From assembly GCA_004194705.1 (NCBI GenBank), contig SADC01000096.1, positions 1-64,000 on the forward strand: 64,000 nucleotides of DNA. Direction: 5' to 3'. The stretch's first letter is position 1. The number at the start of each line of letters is the position of its first letter. Below, one piece after another: positions 56,880-64,000 of this stretch. The notes beneath the pieces were generated by a model, which saw nothing but the letters and a program-made list of their open reading frames with translations, did no database searches and had not been told where the DNA came from. Source of the DNA: Ditylenchus dipsaci. Lineage: Eukaryota; Nematoda; Chromadorea; Rhabditida; Anguinidae. Position numbers and translations under genes: made by a program.

Positions 56880-57245
56880 TTTGTTAGAGATGGCCTCGGA
56901 CAGGAATCCCGTCCCGAAGAGTTTTTAGCATATTATACCGTCCTGGATTCCGTCCCAGGAAAAAGATTCCAGTCTGTCCCGTTGTCCAGCCCCGGAAAAC
57001 TATTCATTTTTTTTGTCTCGTCCCACTAGAAAATTCAAGCTAAAAATCCGGGACAAGGCGAGACGTACCGTCTCGCCCGACGCGAATTTGGCCATTTTTC
57101 CGTCCCGGATCCTTGTCCCGGAAAATTTTTTGACCTTGTACTGTTCAGGTGTCCGCCCAAAATTTTTGAAAGTAAATTTTGTCCCGTCCCGAAATAGGCA
57201 TTTGCAATCTCTATTATTTGTATCCTCAATATAACAAGTTTCAAT
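56880..57245. repeat. gtcccg-rich palindromic element
   Basis: Both arms contain aatcccgtcccg, ccgtcccgga and cgggacaagg words in opposite directions. The edges gagatggcc and atttgcaatctc are roughly inverted. It is probably a miniature element. The flanking stretch 56501-56879 has nothing recognisable. Confidence 0.45.
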
Positions 57246-57449
57246 ATCAAGTTTTAACGCCTATTACGTTTCGATGCGAGTTTTGCAAAATATCAATGTA
57301 TTTGTTTAATCGCGTGTCGCATTGACTATGAAATCAAAAATAAATACATAAAAATGATCTCTTATGTTCAAGTGAAACTGTCTTAATTTCAAAAAAAATT
57401 GTTCTTTTACTTTAATTTTGCTAATCGGCTTTTTCAAAATCGACTTGAG

Positions 57450-57620
57450 CAAGCGATTGATGGTATGGGCACTAGAAGTGGCTCTGTGTCTTCGGTAACA
57501 TCAGCAAAAAAGAAATGCGTACTAAATTGCTTGTCAAGTCTTAAGCTAATGCCAGTCAGTCAAGACGACCCTTTAATCCTATCTGTAATTGAGAATTCGC
57601 CTTTATTTGTTTATAAATAA
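57450..57620 (+). CDS. Possible coding exon, unknown
   Basis: A short frame with protein-like composition (KKKCVLNCLSSLKLMPVSQDD) ends at TAA 57618. IDGMGTR at its start recalls the annexin repeat, but the residues that follow do not fit annexins. No convincing splice partner was found. Confidence 0.2.
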   Translation, partial: QAIDGMGTRSGSVSSVTSAKKKCVLNCLSSLKLMPVSQDDPLILSVIENSPLFVYK

Positions 57621-58089
57621 GAAAACTTTTCAAAGATCTTGCCTCCAGTTGTACTATTAAATATCTAGTGAGAATTTGAAGTCTTTATTAGTCAAGTATT
57701 GATTTCAAAATTTAATTTTAAAAATTCTCCGTGAATTTTTTTTTAAATTTTCATGCTTTTGTATTTGTAACATCTTTGCTATTTACTTTCTCTAAAAAAA
57801 TGTATGCGGGTTTTTCAAAAATTCATTTTTCGGCTTTTAACTTTACTATGAAAAAAAATATTTATAATTTTATAAAGCTTTCAAATTTACACATTAAAAA
57901 CTTTTTTAAAAAACGTTTAGCTTACGACGGCTCTTTATGTGTTGGTGGTCTAAGCAGTGTAGTGTTTCTAGTAGCGCCCAATTTTCGAATTTATTGTTGT
58001 CTGCATTTAAAATTTGTTCAAAAGTTAGAACCATCAACCAGTAGGGCCAACATTGCTAGATCGGACTACAGCGCCTATTTCCATTGACA

Positions 58090-58625
58090 AGGAAATCTAT
58101 CGAACTGTACGATTCAATTCAAAAATTCTGCCAATGCCATCTTGCAGAACATAGTCGACTTACCACATAAGATTTTAACATTTTTTGCTAACAGACAGGA
58201 AAATTGAATCCGGAGACTCGATAAGCATGCCGAAATAGATCAAAATTGCCTTGTGGATTTTCAAAAAAACATATTTTCTACATTCAAGTCTATATATAGT
58301 AGACACCCAAAAGGTTCGATCCCCAGCTAGGTCCGACACTTTTTCCACGTATACTTTTGAAATAGTGTCGGACCCTGCTAAGATTCAAAATTATGTGGGT
58401 ATCACCATATCAAAAATGAATTATAAACAAATATATTTTTTAAAAACTACAGGGGAACCAAGGCAGTTGGCGGCTCGGTGTTTCTCGAGTCTTCTGGTTC
58501 GACTGTTTCCGTCTGTTCGCCAAAAATATTGAAATTTTGGAAAGTAAACCGACCATGCTCGACAAGACGCTATTGTCAGAATTTTGGAACTGAATCGTAC
58601 AGTTTGATCGGTTCCCTTGTGAGCT
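58090..58625. repeat. Palindromic element
   Basis: The arms cgaactgtacgattcaattc (58097) and gaactgaatcgtacagtttg (58588) are inverted, and a tccgacactttttcc word seen in other elements lies inside. No gene. 58626-59329 contains an AT-rich stretch with no feature I can name. Confidence 0.5.
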
Positions 58626-59329
58626 ATAAGATGTTAGGGGGGGGTACTTCACGGCTACTTTTTGACACCGACTTCTATTTCTCTTCACACACCTTTTTTC
58701 AAATATTTTGTTTTTTATCTCAGATGTTTTGACACCGTTTTGTAGCTGAGATTTTCCTCTATCAATTGAGTGGTCAAAAACCTTAATGAAAAATAATTGT
58801 CAAGGAAATCACATCAACTTCACACTTCAAACTAAAAATCAACAGTCAACCTGAATTTCTTGACAATTTTTCAACTTTTATAATCTAAAAATAAATTTGC
58901 ATGACTTCTTCGAAAGATTATGAAATTGCAAAAATTACATTATTTTAATTGTTTGATTTATGTATTTACTACAAAAAAGCTTTTTTGCAAGTTCTATTTG
59001 TTGCACAGAAAATATAAATATATATATCTGTATTGTTGGCATATAAGAGCAAAACAAACACACTTGAAACAACAACCAACAGTTCAGCCACAACAATAAG
59101 TAACTTAATACACAATTATATTGGATGCGCCAAAAACTAATTGATTGTGACTAAGTAGTCAAGCTTGGAAGAGATCAAAGTTCAAACAAGTTGATCTGCT
59201 AAGACAAGTATTTAAGCAAAAAAGAATTTAATAAAAGTGTTATAGTTGTTGCAGAGTGCATTGCATATGAGTCAATAATATTAACATATTTTTTAAAACC
59301 TGTCTTTTCTATTTATCCATTTGTTAACT

Positions 59330-59486
59330 TACCGTAAATGTTCTAATAGAGCCCCCCTCTCTAATAGAGCCCCCCCCATTTTTGATTAAGATTTCAGAGT
59401 TAAGGTTATTTTTGATTGACAATTTCCATATTTTTGGAGGATCGAAAAATAGAGCCCCCGGGGCCCTATTAGAGCATTTACGGTAA
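59330..59486. repeat. ccgtaaatgttctaatagag palindromic element, copy 2
   Basis: The ends taccgtaaatgttctaatag and ctattagagcatttacggta are inverted, with polymorphic runs of C inside (gagccccccc). Same family as 37039-37282. From 59487 to 60694 I see no gene; 59985-60275 contains a loose inverted repeat around ccgacaaaaatcg and accaatcgaaaatcg. Confidence 0.55.
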
Positions 59487-60694
59487 TTTATTTCAAACAA
59501 TTATGTCAAAAAATGTACATGCACATGTTATTTTGAACTTGAAAAGCTTCGAGGCACGTTCACAGTGAGTGAGGATCTGAGTGTGAGATTTGGGGTGTTT
59601 TTAAAGCGGGAAGAGCTGTACTTTTTTCTCTTCACTGAAATTTTTTTTTGTTTCACCATTTAGTAGCTAAGATTAAGAGCTTCAAAATGAGCTATTGACA
59701 AGCTATATGTGATATAAAAATGCTAGCTAAAATTACTTAGGTTTGCACTGAGGAGTACACTAAGGCCAGACCCGGGCGAGTGACGAAAAAAAGTGTAGCT
59801 AAAGTGTAGTTAAAAACACCTCAAATCTCACACTCAGGTCGACACTCAATGTGTACGTGCCTTTATTGTATCATCGACTTTCTGTATTATAGGACCACTG
59901 TATTTTTTAAGACTACTCTTTAAGACTACCCTTTTTAAATATTTTAAAGATGACAAAAAAATTAAATATACAGGATGTTTAAAAGAAATTCTGTCTTTTA
60001 GAAATCGTCATACCTTTTTCTAGATCGCTTTTAAAAATTCTGTTATTACAACAAGATTTTTTGGTATTTGATGTGAAAAACAAGAACTTTGCTTGATCCA
60101 TCCCGGGGTTTGAGCCTTGCCTAGCTAGAGGACATCCCCTGACCAGAGTCCAAACCATAGCGGAGACCAATCGAAAATCGTGTTTTTCACATCGTAAAGC
60201 GAAAAAAATATTATCGGCGACAAAAATCGATGTGTCAAAAACAGTATTTTTAAAAGCGATTCAGGAAAAAGATTATGACCATTTGATTAAGGTAGAATTT
60301 TTTAAGGCTCAACACTCAAAAAGCTATGAAATAAATGTCCCTTTTTAACGAAAAATGAGCGAAGTATACTTTATTTGGCGAAATGTACTTTATTTTAAAA
60401 ATTTGAGATGAGAATCCTGAATATACAGCATAATCTCCCGTGAGAGATAAACTTTCGACCGCCCTTAAGGAGTAGGGATTATAAAAGAGCGGTCGATTTA
60501 TAAAGAATGAGCAACCCTTTTCAGCCATTTAGAGCCAAATTCTTTTTCGGTGTTCAAAACTTAAGAAATTAGGTTTTTCGTGATTTTTAAACTACAGTAG
60601 TCTTTGTGCGAAAAAATTTAGAAAGCATGCAGGTCTTGTATAGTTAGTTTGTAACGTTTCTGATAAATTTTAGATATTGTCAACAGCACCTCCG

Positions 60695-62615
60695 ATGCCT
60701 AAAAAACAGCTCACAAAATGCTATTCTAATCGCTTATCTAGTCCAAAACCCTCGCTGTACACTATTATTGTGATTCTAATTGCTACTCCTCACCTCTTTC
60801 GTGACCAATTGCCTGCTTTTCTAGTGGCTGGTCAAGATCCCGCTACAGTTGGTTCTGCACCGCCATCTGCCAAGCCTATACTTAGATGTATACCTTAACT
60901 GAAAAAAGTTTTTTGAAATACAACTATTTAAGGTTATACTTGTATGTCTGGGCGAATATCCAACATATCTAGAGAGCTTTTCCTCGCGCTGTCAACAAAA
61001 GCCCACCAGGCTCCTCCCTTCAAACAGGAGTGCCGAAAACAGCAATAGATAGCAACCAAGCAACAGGGGCAGGCTCCCCTAGCACTGCCCAACATGACAC
61101 TGTGCCAGACAGAAATGTGTGTGATGACCCATTTGAAAAAGAGGACGCTTTGTTAGAGCCTTGTGATACATCCTGTATTAAAACTATTTCTAAAAATGCT
61201 CGTAAGTACACAAATGTATTCAGCTAGCAATATAAGTTTGTTTTTGAGACACAGAAATAGTGCTAAGGGGATGTCTGTCGAGCATTTACAATAGAGCATC
61301 TTCACAACATCAAGTTCTGCAAATGGTAGCAACTTTTTCCTTGTATATATTAATTAGATAAGACATGTAGTCACTAACAAGGGAACCGCCCGAACTGTAA
61401 ACTCGAATTCGAATGTAGAGCACAGTCAATTTACTATATTTAATTTTAGACGCTACTTGCATATACCCTCCCCCATCCAAATTAACTTTTTTTAAATGTT
61501 CCCAAACACCCTATATCGACTCAAAATCGCCTCAGGAGTTCAAAAAAGACATTATTTTTAAGTTCTGGTCAATAAAAAATTGAGTTTTGAACACTTTTAA
61601 ATTCCGACTTTTCGACTGTTTTACCATGTCCCCTTCGGGGACGCAGGGGGCTTGGGGCTTGGAGTTGACATGCGCACACCTTAGACACAAATCACTCGAA
61701 AGTGACTCTGGATGCATGAAAAAGCATGCATACCAGAGTTTATTTATGCGGTAGGCCCTAGTATTCAAAACTATGTTCAGCATCTTCTTTTTGTTCAAAA
61801 TTGGCCCCTTTTTGGTCCATTTCCACCCTTCTCTCTAAGTCAATTACTTCTAAAAATAGAATTTATCGTACAGTCAAACCTAGATAAACCGCAACTCTAT
61901 AATCACCCGAGTTAGGCAGCTACATGACATTTATAGAAAATGGCTTCCTCATTAAAGGAGTCGGAGTCTCCAGAGGGGCACTCGTTTACTTCGGGGCCCC
62001 TTATTTATAATCAATTTTTTTCCTCAGGCAAAGCCCAAGACGTAGACTATTACAGTGCAAGTCAAGACAAAATAAAACCTTTGTGTCAAAACATACGTCT
62101 TACTGGTCTTTCGTGGGTATCTAAGCAGTCAGTACTTTGGCGAAAATGTGCTGCGAAAATGTGCGAAGTAAACAAGTGCCCCCAGAGGTGGCGGTTTATC
62201 CAGGTTCGACTGTATAGATTGACCTTTTGACCACATTTTCACAGCAAAACAACTAATTTAACGCCAGAAATGACGACTTTAAAAAATAATAGATTAATTT
62301 TAGCAAAATTGGGTAAAACATCAAGCTATAAAAAGTTTTTGTAGTTCAAAATTTTAACGCTCTACAATTACAAAATACATATGTTTTTAATAGATTTTAA
62401 TTTTTTTCATAAATTTAGCCGGAGATGGGAAGTGTGATGTGAAGACCCATGAAAACGAAAATATTGGCCAGGTGTCTACACAGACTTGTTTGTGCAATAC
62501 AGATAGATGCAATGGAGCCAATAACATACTCAAAGCTAACACTTTGACCGGATATTTGCTTCTCACATTAGCAATGATAAGTTGCAAAAAGCTTTTAACA
62601 TGTTTTACGATATAA
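60695..62615 (+). CDS. Ly6/quiver-like small secreted protein, probably GPI-anchored
   Basis: Three exons, 60695-60887, 60977-61201, 62419-62615, with phase 1 junctions, give 204 codons without defects. The N-terminus carries a hydrophobic segment (SLYTIIVILIATPHLF). The Cys-rich core has CDDPF, then EPCDTSC, KCDVKTHENENIGQ and the terminal signature TCLCNTDRCNGA. The CxCxxDxCN ending is the hallmark of the Ly6/uPAR fold, and CDDPF is typical of the invertebrate quiver/sleepless type. The tail (LTGYLLLTLAMISC) suits a GPI-attachment signal. It is atypical: only about seven Cys in the core, and a long Ser/Thr/Pro-rich spacer before it in place of the first finger. Known relatives act at cell surfaces on channels, receptors or junctions. 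The 1.2-kb second intron holds two repeats. Confidence 0.7.
61520..61790. repeat. gcgcagggggcttgg-family copy in the Ly6-like intron
   Basis: Contains acgcagggggcttggggctt, the side words atgcgcacacc and ttagacacaaatcactcg, and the edge gtttatttatgcggtaggcc shared with 20610 and 48490. Confidence 0.6.
61871..62212. mobile_element. pogo-like miniature element, aaaccgcaac words
   Basis: 342 bp. The ends cagtcaaacctagataaacc and ggtttatccaggttcgactg are inverted and flanked by TA on both sides. It lies in the second intron of the Ly6-like gene. Confidence 0.7.
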
Positions 62616-62630
62616 TTTGTCAAATAGTAT

Positions 62631-62636
62631 AATAAA
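62631..62636 (+). terminator. Polyadenylation signal, Ly6-like gene
   Basis: AATAAA 16 bases after the TAA stop. Confidence 0.6.
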
Positions 62637-63380
62637 TACATTAATTTTAATAAAAAAAATATTGAGCCTGATTATTTATTATAGTAAAACTAAGGTAGCC
62701 GATATCAACCTTCGGTTATGGCAGATTAATGCCTAATACTGGGAGGCTATTTTCCCGGGAAAACTGAAATCCGGGAAAATTTTCGGGAAAATTCAACTTT
62801 TGCAAAAGAATTTTGAAAAATTGAAAACTTTTGAATTAAGAACAATTTTTATCAAAATCAAACAAATCAACTTTAAAATTTTACGATTGCTTCTTCATTA
62901 GTTACCCGCTATTTGCAATTTGCAAACAGCTATTTGCAAACTGTGCTTTAGTCAGCTATCCCAATGCAGTCAACTATCACAATACAGTTAACACTTTCGA
63001 TGCTACGTCAATAGGAGGGTCAGCCAACTAAAGCACGACTGGAATTACGTTGGGGTTTAAGGGGTAAAGTGGATTTGCTCATCGATTTTGTTGAAGTTTC
63101 GTCAAGCCCACGACAATTGACGGCCTCTAGACTATGATTATCTGAAAATAATTGTTTAACATAAAAAACGCATAACAAAATAAGAATTTTCACGCATTTT
63201 TCTGCAAATTTTCCACTTTCAAATTTTCCAGATATTTCCACGGGAATTTTGCAATCACGCAACCCCACCAAATACTCACACCCCTAAATACCCTGAATAC
63301 GTGAACTAAATATCCGCACTCACTCTTTGTTGCAAACCCAGTTGCGGATCCTGCTTACATTCAAGTCACTGCCTCACCTG
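62637..63380. other. Gene-free stretch
   Basis: 62740-62810 has short inverted cgggaaaa words (ttttcccgggaaaa), a probable repeat remnant. Nothing else is recognised. Confidence 0.35.
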
Positions 63381-64000
63381 ATTCCTATCGACGCTTCCTA
63401 TCGGTGCCCGGTGCCGAAATTTTAGAGATCGGTGCCCGGTGCCATAATTTTGGAGGTCGGTGCCGCACCGGCAATTGGTACAGTCAAGTCTCGATATAAG
63501 ATACACCCTCGGGACCGGACCAGGTGTATCTTACATCGAGACTAATTTAAAGGGGTTTATATATTGTATCTTATATCGAGGTGTATCTTGTATCGGGGGT
63601 ACATTATATCGAGACTTGACTGTATGTGTCATACCCATAAACAGTTATCTTAGGTATAATTCGCCTTAAAACAGCATAAGAATGCCGAAAACATTGTTCA
63701 TATTTGCAATTAAGTTTAAAAAGTTCAAAATTTGATTGATAATTTTTTAAACATATATAAAAAATGTCCGGTGAAGCACCGGCACCGACTGCACCAGCAT
63801 CGGCACCGCCGGTCCTCGGTGCGGTTCCCGGTGCCGGAAATTTGAAGGCTGGTGCCCGGTGCCAAAATTTTGGAACTTGGTGTCCGGTGTGGTGCCCAGT
63901 GCCGAAATTCCGAAATTTACAGCATTGCTCTGAAATTCTTCTCAGCAGACTTGATGGCTTCCAGTTGTGTCAACGCCTATCGTTTTTTATGACTCTTAGT
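63381..64000. repeat. ggtgcccggtgcc-rich repeat with a nested pogo-like element
   Basis: Tandem and inverted ggtgcccggtgccgaaatttt words flank both sides (63400-63470 and 63770-63915). In the middle, 63481-63622 is a 142-bp pogo-like miniature element (ends cagtcaagtctcgatataag and tatatcgagacttgactg, TA on both sides). The window ends inside or just past the outer repeat. Confidence 0.6.

Noticed and set aside
57450..57620. Annexin exon (IDGMGTR)
   Set aside because: Only seven residues fit; the following residues lack the annexin pattern.

Overview
This is a window of a eukaryotic nuclear genome. It is AT-rich, and its genes are split by GT-AG introns, many only 43-70 bp long. AATAAA signals follow the stop codons. 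DNA-transposon debris is very dense: long palindromes, miniature elements with 8-bp, TTAA or TA target duplications, and foldback-like elements. The protein families (animal haem peroxidase, Ly6-like protein, secreted Gly/Tyr-rich protein) point to an invertebrate animal. The peroxidase looks like the double peroxidases (DBLOX) I recall from insects, so an arthropod or other ecdysozoan is my best guess. The sequence does not settle the species.

Layout. (1) 4-20 kb, minus strand: a modular gene I do not recognise. At least three copies of a five-exon module (exons e1, e2, ea, eb, ec; about 200 codons) follow one another in the same order. Nearly all exon boundaries that can be read are phase 1. 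Its introns are swollen by a hAT element (10191-12085, perfect 8-bp duplication) and by a palindromic region carrying a 359-codon ORF of unknown nature (14960-16039). (2) 20-34 kb: nested repeats, including pogo-like and hAT-like elements and two foldback elements. A 4.45-kb palindromic element flanked by TTAA contains an intron-bearing but broken copy of the ribosomal protein S15 (uS19) gene. (3) 34.8-49.8 kb, plus strand: one gene of about 18 exons for a tandem double haem peroxidase. Its first domain has lost the distal His, catalytic Arg, haem-linked Glu and proximal His; its second domain keeps them all. (4) 50-64 kb: more palindromes, then two small secreted-protein genes, a Gly/Tyr-rich protein (55923-56433) and a Ly6/quiver-like probable GPI-anchored protein (60695-62615).

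Both large genes show a recurring defect. At several points the conserved reading frame needs one extra base, usually in a short homopolymer. Uncorrected long-read homopolymer errors explain this better than independent decay. The S15 copy is different: it has a nonsense codon and a 25-nt deletion and is probably a true pseudogene. Nothing in the window suggests an operon or a defence island. The most novel-looking item is the modular minus-strand gene.
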